Assembly (NCBI GenBank): GCA_013327885.1
Contig: JABUMY010000004.1
Coordinates: 248,001 to 312,000 of the forward strand
From: Flavisolibacter longurius
GTDB lineage: Bacteria; Bacteroidota; Bacteroidia; Chitinophagales; Chitinophagaceae
Length of the DNA stretch: 64,000 bases
Direction of reading: 5' to 3'
Notes under the pieces: generated by a model
What the model was told of the DNA's origin: nothing
The model's database searches: none
Seen by the model: only the letters and a program-made list of their open reading frames with translations
Made by a program: the position numbers and the translations under genes
Shown here: positions 16,953 through 24,433 of the stretch, one piece after another
Numbering within the stretch: the stretch's first letter is position 1
Layout: every line of letters starts with the position of its first letter

Positions 16953-17483
16953 TTAAGCCGACCATCCGGCTTTGTTAAGCAGGAAACTCCTGGCGTCCAC
17001 AACCACGGGATGCTGGTCCCGTTCTTCTTCGGATAAAATATCGTTTTTCCCTGCCTTGTTATAGGCGCTCATTAGCATGCTTGTTACTGCGCGTCGAATT
17101 TGATCTGGGTTGCCAGCCAGCATAAAGTCCAAGGTGTTAGCGAGTGCTTGACAGGCTTCCTTTGCGCAATTAACCAAAGTTGGGTCTTCGAGATCATCTT
17201 CAAATTCTTCAATAAATTCTTCAATTCTGTCTGCCTGCGTTTCAACAATGTTATGGTAAGCTGCTATCACTTTACGATCGGGTAATTCGTTTGCACCCCG
17301 TTCTGCGGCAAGAATGGCATCCAATAAAAGCTTCGGATCACCGTTACAATCATGATCTTCCATAAAATAAGCGTAATCAAAATAGAGCCTCTTGCTGATG
17401 TTTATTCCCAGTAGCAATTTTTCTTCATAAGTAAGGCTTTGCAATTGTGGATTGAATGTTTCTAAGATTTGCATAATGTTCAT
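16953..17483 (-). CDS. DUF416-family (YjaG-like) protein
   Basis: The 176-residue acidic protein has the YjaG-like order: LLLGINISKRLYFDYAYF (24-41), GDPKLLLDAILAAERG (48-63), KEACQALANTLDF (108-120) and a C-terminal EEERDQHPVVVDARSFL, comparable to the EELKENPAVEQE segment of YjaG. Cytoplasmic, function unknown. A shorter paralogue lies 260 bp downstream on the same strand, which suggests a tandem duplication and divergence. A start at Met4 is also possible. Confidence 0.75.
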   Translation of the reverse strand: MNIMQILETFNPQLQSLTYEEKLLLGINISKRLYFDYAYFMEDHDCNGDPKLLLDAILAAERGANELPDRKVIAAYHNIVETQADRIEEFIEEFEDDLEDPTLVNCAKEACQALANTLDFMLAGNPDQIRRAVTSMLMSAYNKAGKNDILSEEERDQHPVVVDARSFLLNKAGWSA

Positions 17484-17627
17484 GGTATTGTATTTTGTTT
17501 TTGTAAAAAAATGATAGACTTGGTTTTGTGATCGGATTGGGAGCTGAGAGCACAGTTTGATGCCAGACAGTGTTCCTGTTTTTTTCAGGTTTTGAACTGT
17601 GCTCTTATCGCAGGGCGATCTTACTCG

Positions 17628-17981
17628 TTACTGCTGCCAGGAAAAGAGTTCCGGGAAATGCATGCCTTCCAGCATCAGTCGATAATCATCCAGGAGATTA
17701 ATCTTTACCACGCCTTTATCGATGTGAAGAATCGCATGACCAGGTTCCCCTTTTGGTTTGGTGTTGTCATAGACAATCACCATGGTAAACTGGCCAGCGC
17801 GCTTCTTAAAAAGGCGAAGAAGACTTTTGAGCATCTGCGGCGGGTCAGTGGTAAACTTGTCACCCCGGTAGGTAAATTGGTTCTTCGCGTTGTCTCCTTT
17901 CACATAGGCTTGCCTGATGCGGACGAACATATCAAAGCGGCATCTGGGCCGACTGAGTTCAATTGAAATATTTTTATTCAT
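17628..17981 (-). CDS. Hypothetical mobile-element protein
   Basis: The 117-residue basic protein begins MNKNISIELSRPRCRFDMFVRIRQAYV and ends FPELFSWQQ. No domain is recognised. It lies between the DUF416 pair and the putative origin in the replication/integration end of the element, which suggests an element-maintenance role, by position only. Confidence 0.6.
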   Translation of the reverse strand: MNKNISIELSRPRCRFDMFVRIRQAYVKGDNAKNQFTYRGDKFTTDPPQMLKSLLRLFKKRAGQFTMVIVYDNTKPKGEPGHAILHIDKGVVKINLLDDYRLMLEGMHFPELFSWQQ

Positions 17982-18024
17982 GATTGTTCTTTTTATAGGG
18001 TTGGTATTTGATTAGCAAATAAGG

Positions 18025-18205
18025 TTATTCACAATTGAAAGCTTGGTGCCTTAGGTTATCCACCGTTTTCGCGCAAAAGCGCTGTTATCCACAGCCAACC
18101 ATGACAGTATTTTAAGATATGAGCTGGCAGTATATAGATTCTATATAGACTTTATATAGAACAGTGTATTCTGTATAATCTATCCTATAAGGATAACTAT
18201 ACACA
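18025..18205. other. Putative replication origin of the element
   Basis: Three DnaA-box-like nonamers in the same orientation lie at 18025-18033 (TTATTCACA), 18056-18064 (TTATCCACC) and 18085-18093 (TTATCCACA, the canonical box), 31 and 29 bp apart. Then comes a very AT-rich segment with TATATAGA at 18131-18138, 18142-18149 and 18153-18160, exactly 11 bp apart (one helical turn), and a small palindrome TATCCTATAAGGATA at 18181-18195. It sits next to the 3' end of a winged-helix gene. This is what an origin with DnaA boxes, iterons and an unwinding element looks like. Alternatively the repeats are an operator. Confidence 0.5.
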
Positions 18206-18253
18206 GTGCTGTTTGTGCGATTTTTTGACACCTGGCTTCTCTTCTCTTCCGAG

Positions 18254-19168
18254 TTATGGCGGTTTAAAGACCTGCTGGCCGCTTTTGGTGTTGTAATTCT
18301 TGATGGGAACAATGTCGTCACAAAAGGCCTGGAAGGTTACTTTCTTTGCCTCGTTGTAGCGCACATGGGCAGACTGGTTGTGATTGCGCACATGACTGCT
18401 GACGGTCTTTGTTTTTTGCACCAGGGCAAGGCCTTGTTCCAGCAATTTTGCTTTGATGCGGCTGATGGTGGTCGCACCCGTGCCATACTGCCTTGCCATG
18501 CCGTGGGTGCTGCGGTTGACATCCGCCCGGTTTTCCCGCAGGAAAGCAAGCTTTGGTAGTTTTTGGTTCTGAAACTGCGTCAGGTATTCACTGTGAAACA
18601 AAGCGGCAATGAAAAGCGGATCCCGGTCGATGATTCCCTTGCCATGCCCCTTTCGATTTAGATGCTCCTGGAGCCATTCCAGGGCCTCTTGATCGGCTTT
18701 TACCTTCTGGACGAAGCGAAATGCTTGGCGGCGCTTGTTGGCCTCTATATCGGCTAAAAAGATCCAGTAGAAGGGCTGCTTTAATTTGGTGATGTCGCCT
18801 GCAAAGTAAAACCTGTGGCCACTGCCCCTGCCATAGTGAAGCCCCAGCAAAGCATAAATCTCTTTTTCGGACCGTAGTTGAATGCTGCTTTCCTTCCAGA
18901 TGATCCATTCTTCTTTGTGTAAAACAGTTGCCCACCGCTTAAACGTGTTGAGCGAAAGGCCACATGCAGCTGCCAGCCCTTTTGCGTTACAACGACCAGG
19001 CTCAATGACACCAATTGGGCCTGCGTAGTGCTGCAAAAAGGCATAGACATGTAACAGGCGGACGCGGTGGTTGGTCGCTTTTTTGTTTTTGATGGCATAC
19101 CCTGCGCAGGCCCAGGCGGCAAGCACATATGTGACATACGGCCGGTTGGTGTCCTCTTGTAACTCCAT
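18254..19168 (-). CDS. Winged-helix DNA-binding protein, possible replication initiator
   Basis: I use the ATG at 19168 (MELQEDTNRP, 304 residues); an earlier in-frame start is at 19189. A helix-turn-helix-like segment, CNAKGLAAACGLSLNTFKRWATVL, shows at about residues 60-83, and a second HTH-like segment, RQYGTGATTISRIKAKLLEQ, near 230-250. The C terminus is basic. The gene lies directly upstream of the putative origin, so replication or regulation of the element is plausible. I do not recognise a named Rep family. Confidence 0.65.
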   Translation of the reverse strand: MELQEDTNRPYVTYVLAAWACAGYAIKNKKATNHRVRLLHVYAFLQHYAGPIGVIEPGRCNAKGLAAACGLSLNTFKRWATVLHKEEWIIWKESSIQLRSEKEIYALLGLHYGRGSGHRFYFAGDITKLKQPFYWIFLADIEANKRRQAFRFVQKVKADQEALEWLQEHLNRKGHGKGIIDRDPLFIAALFHSEYLTQFQNQKLPKLAFLRENRADVNRSTHGMARQYGTGATTISRIKAKLLEQGLALVQKTKTVSSHVRNHNQSAHVRYNEAKKVTFQAFCDDIVPIKNYNTKSGQQVFKPP

Positions 19169-19207
19169 CTTGGACGCTTTTGAGACCAATTCAAAAAGGG
19201 GGATTGG

Positions 19208-19480
19208 TTAGTCTTTTTGAATGTTTCGTTCCAACAGTTGCAGCACAGAGTCCACGTCTATGAACTTGCGGTTTCCAATACGGCTGACGACAAGGTCCCC
19301 ACTCTTTTCCAGCGCACCCATTTGCGTATCGCCGTAATCAAGGAATTCCATTACCTCTTTGCGGGGACGCCATTTATAGCTAATTGGCGGAGTTTTAAGA
19401 AATTCTTCTAAAAGCTTTTTTCTTTGTGCCTCTTCCCTGAGAAGCATCTCATTCAGTTTTATTTCTGCTGGCATTACCAT
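19208..19480 (-). CDS. Excisionase-like HTH protein
   Basis: About 90 residues from the ATG at 19480. The C-terminal half (RPRKEVMEFLDYGDTQMGALEKSGDL, then RKFIDVDSVLQLLE) is the MerR/excisionase-type winged helix seen in small proteins beside Bacteroidota integrases. It probably helps excision or controls the element genes. It lies 12 nt after the 295-residue hypothetical gene and 39 nt before the winged-helix gene, so all three are likely one operon. Confidence 0.7.
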   Translation of the reverse strand: MVMPAEIKLNEMLLREEAQRKKLLEEFLKTPPISYKWRPRKEVMEFLDYGDTQMGALEKSGDLVVSRIGNRKFIDVDSVLQLLERNIQKD

Positions 19481-19502
19481 CGGATTTGATGGCAAATTGA
19501 TC

Positions 19503-20390
19503 TTATTCTATGTCAACGCTGGAACCAGAAAATGACGAAACGCCTCGAATTGCATTGCGCACCCACTTGGCTTTATACCAAGCGAAGGTCTTTCCATAAT
19601 AATGTTCAGTATTATCAATATCATCTTGGCTTAGGTGCGGAGTTTTTTCAGGCATTAACAAACGGAATAAATCGAAAAATTTTGCATGAAATTCATCTGT
19701 AGTCTCTGTGGGTTGGCAAATTTCAATAATCAGCCGGAGAAGGAAAGCCTCAATATTTCTACCAGCTACTTGATGTTTCACAAATTTTTCTACATCCTTT
19801 TTACCTAAGTATTGCTCGAGGTTGTCCAGCATCTCGTGCAAGCGCTGTTTATGGGGATCCTTGACTTTTCTAGGCGTACCGCCATGATATTTACGCTGGT
19901 CATAAATATTGTTGAGACTACGTTTAAAATCTGGTACGTATGAATAATTCAAATCCTTGACTACAGTTTTCAAGTTTTCATTAATTGCGTGATTTAGTTT
20001 AGCATGTGCATAAGCGTACACTATCCCAATGGCAGCACTCTTTTGAAAGAAGAAAGTGTTGGTATTTGCGATTTTGTCAAGTTGATCGGTTATATCATCT
20101 AATGGTATGAATCGAATTAGAACTTCTTCGGACAGTCCTAGCTCCCGTAGCTTTTGTATGATTAGTTCTTCTGGAAAGAACATTACCTTATGGGCAATAA
20201 CTTTTATATAATAAAATCGATTTGCTGGATGGGTTTGATCAAACATTGCCCAATTGAATCCAAATAGAATACCGGATGCTTTTAATGCTGCTTCAAATAA
20301 ATGTTTGATATAAAGCAGGTAATCATGCTCATCACGTTGTTGTGCCTGCAGGAGCTGCTTTTGAAAAATTTCAGATTCTGATTTTCTCAT
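19503..20390 (-). CDS. Hypothetical protein of the integration module
   Basis: I prefer the ATG at 20390 (MRKSESEIFQKQ, 295 residues). It is soluble, helical and without recognised motifs; a basic middle (about residues 165-195) holds KYHGGTPRKVKDPHKQR. The place between the integrase and the excisionase-like gene suggests a role in the element, not shown by sequence. Confidence 0.65.
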   Translation of the reverse strand: MRKSESEIFQKQLLQAQQRDEHDYLLYIKHLFEAALKASGILFGFNWAMFDQTHPANRFYYIKVIAHKVMFFPEELIIQKLRELGLSEEVLIRFIPLDDITDQLDKIANTNTFFFQKSAAIGIVYAYAHAKLNHAINENLKTVVKDLNYSYVPDFKRSLNNIYDQRKYHGGTPRKVKDPHKQRLHEMLDNLEQYLGKKDVEKFVKHQVAGRNIEAFLLRLIIEICQPTETTDEFHAKFFDLFRLLMPEKTPHLSQDDIDNTEHYYGKTFAWYKAKWVRNAIRGVSSFSGSSVDIE

Positions 20391-20552
20391 GATTTTTTGA
20401 TTTAGACATTTAGGTTTATTAAAACCCAAATATCTAAATCAAAATTCAATTATTGAAAAAAATATAATCGTAACTAATTGATATTCATTGCAGTAAAGCA
20501 GTAAAGCAGTAATGCAGTATTTACGTATAGAATGGCTGCACGCTCACAAAAG

Positions 20553-21794
20553 CTACAATTGTTCATCAGAATATTTTTGGAGCTTTTCTTTGGCGCGGAT
20601 TAACTTTTCTTCGGTGATTTGGTAATACACGTTGTCAATATCGCCGGACCGGTTATGGCCCATCATGCGTTTGATCACCGCCATTTCTGCAATGCCGGCT
20701 TCGCCCAACAACTGGCGAAAGGTATGTCTACCGGTATGGCTTTTAAGCTCGAAGGGCAGTTCGATCATGTTGGACAGGATCTTTAGCTGCACGTTGACCT
20801 TTTGGTTAGAACGTTGCGGCAATACACGGTTGAGGATTATGTTTTCTGGTTCTTTTCGGTACTTGTCAATAATGTTTTTGGCGTGTGTGATGAGAACCAC
20901 TTCTGTGAGAATATCAGTTTTTTCCCTGGACAAATAAATTTTTACTTCACCGTCACGAAGGCTGACCAGGTTTGAATTGGAGAGGTTATGCGCATCTTCG
21001 TAAGCGAGACCCGTAAAACAGGAAAATAGGAACAGATCACGGTAGGGGCTAAGACGGGGAAATTTATTGAGGTCAAGGTGAAACAGGGCATGCAACTGAG
21101 AAGTGGTGAGACGGGGCTTTTGCGGGGAGCGGTTTTTAAGCTTCACCATTTTGAAGGGGTTTTTGTCCAACAGCCCTTCGTCCACTGCCCGGTCAAAGAT
21201 GGTTCGGAACTTTTTTATATTCCCCAGTGCGGATACTTCTGTCATGCCGCGCTTGAAAGCGTCACCGGTTTCGCAGAGCAGGTAATCTTTGAATTGCATG
21301 GCAAGAGACGCGCTGAGGTCTTGCACCAGCAAGTGTTGTTTTTTGTACTTCAGCAGAAAGGCTTTTAGGTGGCGTATTGCTTTTTGGTAACATTTTTTTG
21401 TACTCTCTGCAATGTTTGCGTTGTTCAATATGCTGGTCGCATAATACTGATCCACGAAAGCAATGAGCGTAGATTGGCTTTGCTTTTTTGGACCCAGGAG
21501 AAGATCACGTATGCTTAGGGCCGTGAATGCGTGCATGTTTTTTCGGTTGTTGCCCAGGAAATCATCAAAGTCAGCCTGTACATCGTTAATGAACTTGTTG
21601 GCCTTGTGGTTTTTGGCACGAAGACGCATGGTACCCTCGTCCCATAGTGGAAGGTCTTTCTCCTGGAGATCAGCCTCGTAAAGCCGTCCTTCTGCTTTTT
21701 TGCCGTGCAGCAGAACACGTAGATAGATAGGCGTAATGCCGGATTTTCGGCTTTTCTTTTGCTTGTTAACATAGAACCAGAGCGAAGCTTTCAT
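20553..21794 (-). CDS. Tyrosine recombinase (integrase)
   Basis: The start is the ATG at 21794 (MKASLWFYVNKQ, 413 residues), typical of Bacteroidota integrases with an N-terminal arm-binding domain (about 1-85), a SAM-like core-binding domain (about 95-200) and a catalytic domain. The catalytic HTGRHTFR, MGHNR and the nucleophile region NVYYQI are present. The usual first Arg position reads TGLAYEDA, lacking Arg as in IntDOT-like enzymes. It sits 160 bp from the 3' end of a tRNA gene and is transcribed away from it, the classic arrangement for an element integrated in a tRNA. Confidence 0.95.
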   Translation of the reverse strand: MKASLWFYVNKQKKSRKSGITPIYLRVLLHGKKAEGRLYEADLQEKDLPLWDEGTMRLRAKNHKANKFINDVQADFDDFLGNNRKNMHAFTALSIRDLLLGPKKQSQSTLIAFVDQYYATSILNNANIAESTKKCYQKAIRHLKAFLLKYKKQHLLVQDLSASLAMQFKDYLLCETGDAFKRGMTEVSALGNIKKFRTIFDRAVDEGLLDKNPFKMVKLKNRSPQKPRLTTSQLHALFHLDLNKFPRLSPYRDLFLFSCFTGLAYEDAHNLSNSNLVSLRDGEVKIYLSREKTDILTEVVLITHAKNIIDKYRKEPENIILNRVLPQRSNQKVNVQLKILSNMIELPFELKSHTGRHTFRQLLGEAGIAEMAVIKRMMGHNRSGDIDNVYYQITEEKLIRAKEKLQKYSDEQL

Positions 21795-21897
21795 AATTCG
21801 TAAGTTTTTGAATTGGTGAACAATTTGGAATTTTTGGTGAAAAACGGGTGAACCAAAAACTGACGAAAAGCGGGGAGTACCGGGGATGGAAATGAAA

Positions 21898-21932
21898 AAT
21901 CCCTTGCTATCACTGCTGATTTGCAAGGGATT
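21898..21932 (-). terminator. Intrinsic terminator after tRNA
   Basis: AATCCCTTGC (21898-21907) pairs with GCAAGGGATT (21923-21932), a perfect 10-bp stem with a 15-nt loop. On the minus strand it is followed by ATTTTTC. It lies 24 nt beyond the tRNA 3' end. Confidence 0.75.
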
Positions 21933-21955
21933 GACTGATTTTGAAACAACTACTG

Positions 21956-22029
21956 TGGATCCTGAGGGACTTGAACCCCCGGCCCTCTGATTATGAGTCA
22001 GACGCTCTAACCAACTGAGCTAAGGATCC
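21956..22029 (-). tRNA. tRNA with CAU anticodon (Met or Ile2)
   Basis: On the minus strand the acceptor arm begins GGATCCT and closes with AGGATCC plus discriminator A. The D-arm (TTAGCTCAGTTGGTTAGAGC), the anticodon loop CTCATAA and the T-arm GGGTTCAAGTCCC are all present. CCA is not encoded. A CAU anticodon can belong to elongator Met or to lysidine-modified Ile2; I cannot separate them by eye. Its 3' end is the likely attachment site of the element to the left. Confidence 0.95.
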
Positions 22030-22051
22030 GGCGCCGATTTTTTACGGAGGG

Positions 22052-22059
22052 CAAAAATA
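22052..22059 (-). promoter_or_regulatory. -7 promoter element of the tRNA gene
   Basis: The minus strand reads TATTTTTG, matching the Bacteroidota -7 consensus TAnnTTTG, 22 nt upstream of the tRNA 5' end. No clear TTG box is seen. Confidence 0.55.
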
Positions 22060-22072
22060 GGGAAAACTGCTA

Positions 22073-22309
22073 TCACTCCTTCACTTCTTCAAAATCGATA
22101 TAATCGCCAAGGGGCTCCCTTTTGCGGGGTTGCGTAGGCTTCTGCTGGGGCGGGTAGGCACCTGCCTGCTGCTCCTGCATTTTCTGTTGCATTTCACGAA
22201 AGCTTTTTTTCACCTGTCTTGTGGTTCTGTAAACCGGTAGGATGAAATTCACCACCAGTTTATACAGGACATAAAGTAAAAAGGCATAAAAAAGAAAACT
22301 TAAAATCAT
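22073..22309 (-). CDS. DUF4834-like small membrane protein
   Basis: The ATG at 22309 gives 78 residues: one transmembrane helix (MILSFLFYAFLLYVLYKLVV), a basic amphipathic stretch, a Gln-rich linker (QQKMQEQQ) and the C-terminal motif GDYIDFEEV. This layout is that of the Bacteroidota DUF4834 family. It is an inner-membrane protein of unknown function, divergent from rimP. Confidence 0.7.
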   Translation of the reverse strand: MILSFLFYAFLLYVLYKLVVNFILPVYRTTRQVKKSFREMQQKMQEQQAGAYPPQQKPTQPRKREPLGDYIDFEEVKE

Positions 22310-22348
22310 AGGTTTCAAAGGTACAATCATCGTTCCAGCCAATTTGGA

Positions 22349-22381
22349 TTTGGAATGTATTTAACGTTTAGCTTACCTTTG
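22349..22381 (+). promoter_or_regulatory. Promoter of rimP-nusA-infB
   Basis: TTTG at 22349-22352 and TACCTTTG at 22374-22381 match the Bacteroidota -33/-7 consensus with a 21-nt spacer. Transcription would start near 22388. Confidence 0.6.
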
Positions 22382-22400
22382 CCGTGGCAAAAGAAAATCA

Positions 22401-22432
22401 GAAGGGAACGAAAGACGTTCCCTTCTTCTTTT
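22401..22432 (+). promoter_or_regulatory. Leader hairpin with T-run ahead of rimP
   Basis: GAAGGGAACG (22401-22410) pairs perfectly with CGTTCCCTTC (22416-22425) around AAAGA, followed by TTCTTTT. It lies between the promoter and the rimP start at 22438. It can act as an attenuator or a 5' stability element, as no gene ends here. Confidence 0.6.
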
Positions 22433-22437
22433 AGGTT

Positions 22438-22908
22438 ATGCAAACAGAAACAATTATTGCGGCTTTAGAGCAGAAGATCAACGGGCTTTTAGAAGGGCAT
22501 CCTTCCCATTTTTTGGTAGAGATCCGCATTAAGCCCACCAACAATATAAAAGTGTTTATCGATGCGGATGAAGGCATGATGCTTTCCACCCTTATCGATT
22601 ACAACCGGAAGCTGTACAAGCAGATCGAAGAAAGCGGTATGTTCCCCGGCGATGACTTCTCCCTGGAAGTTTCCTCTCCCGGGCTGGATGAGCCATTGAA
22701 AAAGCAGCGCCAGTATAAGAAAAATGTTGGCCGCTATGTGCATCTTACCAAACAGGATGGTGCCGTATTGGAAGGAAAATTGCTGGAAGCAACCGAAGAC
22801 GGTATTGTGGTGGAAACCGAAGCCGGCAAAGGAAAAAAGAAAGAGATCAAACAGGAAACAGTACTATTTACCGATATAAAAACAACGAAAATTCAAGTAA
22901 AGTTCTAA
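22438..22908 (+). CDS. rimP: Ribosome maturation factor RimP
   Basis: The 156-residue protein has VEIRIKPTNNIKVFIDADEGM (about 24-44), LEVSSPGLDEPLKKQRQYKKNVGR (about 80-103, the conserved SPGLDxPL) and a C-terminal Sm-like domain. RimP assists 30S subunit assembly. It is followed by nusA and infB in the order typical of bacteria. Confidence 0.95.
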   Translation: MQTETIIAALEQKINGLLEGHPSHFLVEIRIKPTNNIKVFIDADEGMMLSTLIDYNRKLYKQIEESGMFPGDDFSLEVSSPGLDEPLKKQRQYKKNVGRYVHLTKQDGAVLEGKLLEATEDGIVVETEAGKGKKKEIKQETVLFTDIKTTKIQVKF

Positions 22909-22910
22909 CC

Positions 22911-22978
22911 GTGAGTAGTGAATGGTCAGTGGTGAGTTGGGTCGTTCCTCACTCACCATTCACCACTCATCACTCACC
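22911..22978. repeat. Inverted low-complexity repeat between rimP and nusA
   Basis: The left arm (22911-22936) repeats GTGAGT/GTGAATGG-type words; the right arm (22948-22978) is their complement (CTCACTCACCATTCACC...). The arms form an imperfect hairpin within an operon. Confidence 0.8.
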
Positions 22979-22990
22979 AAACAACAGACT

Positions 22991-24238
22991 ATGGCCAGTA
23001 TCAACCTCATAGAAGCATTCCAGGAGTTTAAGGATGCCGAAAACATTGACCGTCCCACACTCATGCGTGTGGTGGAAGACGTATTCAAAACCCTCATCCG
23101 CAAAAAGTACGGCAGCGATGAAACCTTCGACGTGATCGTGAACGCCGAAAAGGGTGACCTGGAGATCTTCCGTCGCCGCAATATTGTAGACGATGACGAT
23201 GTGTACAATACCCTGGAAGAAATTGAAGTGAGCGAAGCCCGGAAAATATCACCGGACTACGAGGTAGGCGAGGAACTCTATGAAGAAGTGAACCTGGAAG
23301 ATTTTGGCCGCAGGGCAATCCTGGCTGCCAAGCAGACCCTGGCCAGCCGCATCTCCGACCTGAAGAAAAACGTACTGGCCAAAAAGTACGGCGACCGTAT
23401 CGGCGAGATCATCTCCGCCGAGGTTTACCAGGTTTGGAAAAAAGAAATCCTGCTGCTCGACGAAGAGGGCAATGAGCTGATCCTTCCCAAAAGCGAACAG
23501 ATCCCACAGGACTATTTCAAGAAGGGGGAGAACATCCGCGCCGTGGTGAAGAAGGTAGATATGAAAAATAATACGCCGGTAATCATACTTTCCCGTACTT
23601 CGCCTGATTTTCTGGCAAAGCTTTTGGAAATAGAAGTGCCGGAGATTTTCGACGGCCTTATCGTGATCAAGAAGATCGTTCGCGAACCAGGGGAAAGAGC
23701 AAAAGTGGCGGTAGAGTCGTACGACGACCGCATTGACCCGGTTGGCGCCTGCGTGGGTATGAAAGGCAGCCGCATTCACGGCATTGTTCGTGAGCTGAAA
23801 AATGAGAATATTGACGTTATCAACTATACCAATAATATCCAGCTCCTGATACAACGTTCCTTAACGCCGGCCAAGATCACTACCATGGAATTGGATACGG
23901 AAGGCAGGCACGCCAGCGTGTACCTGCGTCCCGACCAGGTTTCCCTGGCGATTGGTCGCCGCGGCGTCAACATCAAGCTGGCCTGCGAATTGACAGGCTA
24001 CAACATTGATGTGTACCGCGATAATGAAGGCGAAGTGGAAGAGTTTGACATTGACCTGGAAGAGTTCAGCGATGAGATTGAAAGCTGGGTGATTGACGAG
24101 CTGAAGCGAATTGGTTGCGATACAGCCCGCAGCGTACTGGAACTGACAGCCGAAGAACTGGAGCGCCGCACCGATCTCGAAAAAGAAACCATCGCCGACG
24201 TACGCAAGGTACTGCAGGCGGAATTTGAAAAAGAATAG
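22991..24238 (+). CDS. nusA: Transcription termination/antitermination factor NusA
   Basis: The ATG at 22991 (MASINLIEAFQEFK, 415 residues) is chosen since the upstream frame runs through the repeat. An N-terminal RNAP-binding domain (about 1-130), S1 domain (about 135-205) and two KH domains follow, with VGACVGMKGSRI and IGRRGVNIKLA visible. The C-terminal part ends in a helix-hairpin-helix-like TARSVLELTAEEL. It modulates pausing and termination. Confidence 0.95.
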   Translation: MASINLIEAFQEFKDAENIDRPTLMRVVEDVFKTLIRKKYGSDETFDVIVNAEKGDLEIFRRRNIVDDDDVYNTLEEIEVSEARKISPDYEVGEELYEEVNLEDFGRRAILAAKQTLASRISDLKKNVLAKKYGDRIGEIISAEVYQVWKKEILLLDEEGNELILPKSEQIPQDYFKKGENIRAVVKKVDMKNNTPVIILSRTSPDFLAKLLEIEVPEIFDGLIVIKKIVREPGERAKVAVESYDDRIDPVGACVGMKGSRIHGIVRELKNENIDVINYTNNIQLLIQRSLTPAKITTMELDTEGRHASVYLRPDQVSLAIGRRGVNIKLACELTGYNIDVYRDNEGEVEEFDIDLEEFSDEIESWVIDELKRIGCDTARSVLELTAEELERRTDLEKETIADVRKVLQAEFEKE

Positions 24239-24422
24239 TTCGCGGGTTCACAAGTTTGCGGGTTCACGGGTTCGTGAGCCGCGCCTTCAGAACTTGCCAC
24301 TCGTGAAAAATAAAATAGAATAAAAAAACAGTTTGCAAATTGCAGTTCAATCGTTGCAGGCAGGGCGGAACCACTTTGGTGGCTAACCACGAAAACCTGT
24401 GAACAGGTGAACTTGTGAACTA
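24239..24422. repeat. Intergenic GTTCACGGGTTC-type repeat
   Basis: Words such as GGGTTCACAAGTTTGCGGG and GGGTTCACGGGTTCGTGAG fill 24239-24282; the complementary words CCTGTGAACAGGTGAAC and TTGTGAAC lie at 24394-24418, next to infB. This is an imperfect inverted pair in the nusA-infB gap. Confidence 0.75.
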
Positions 24423-24433
24423 CAAAAAATCGA

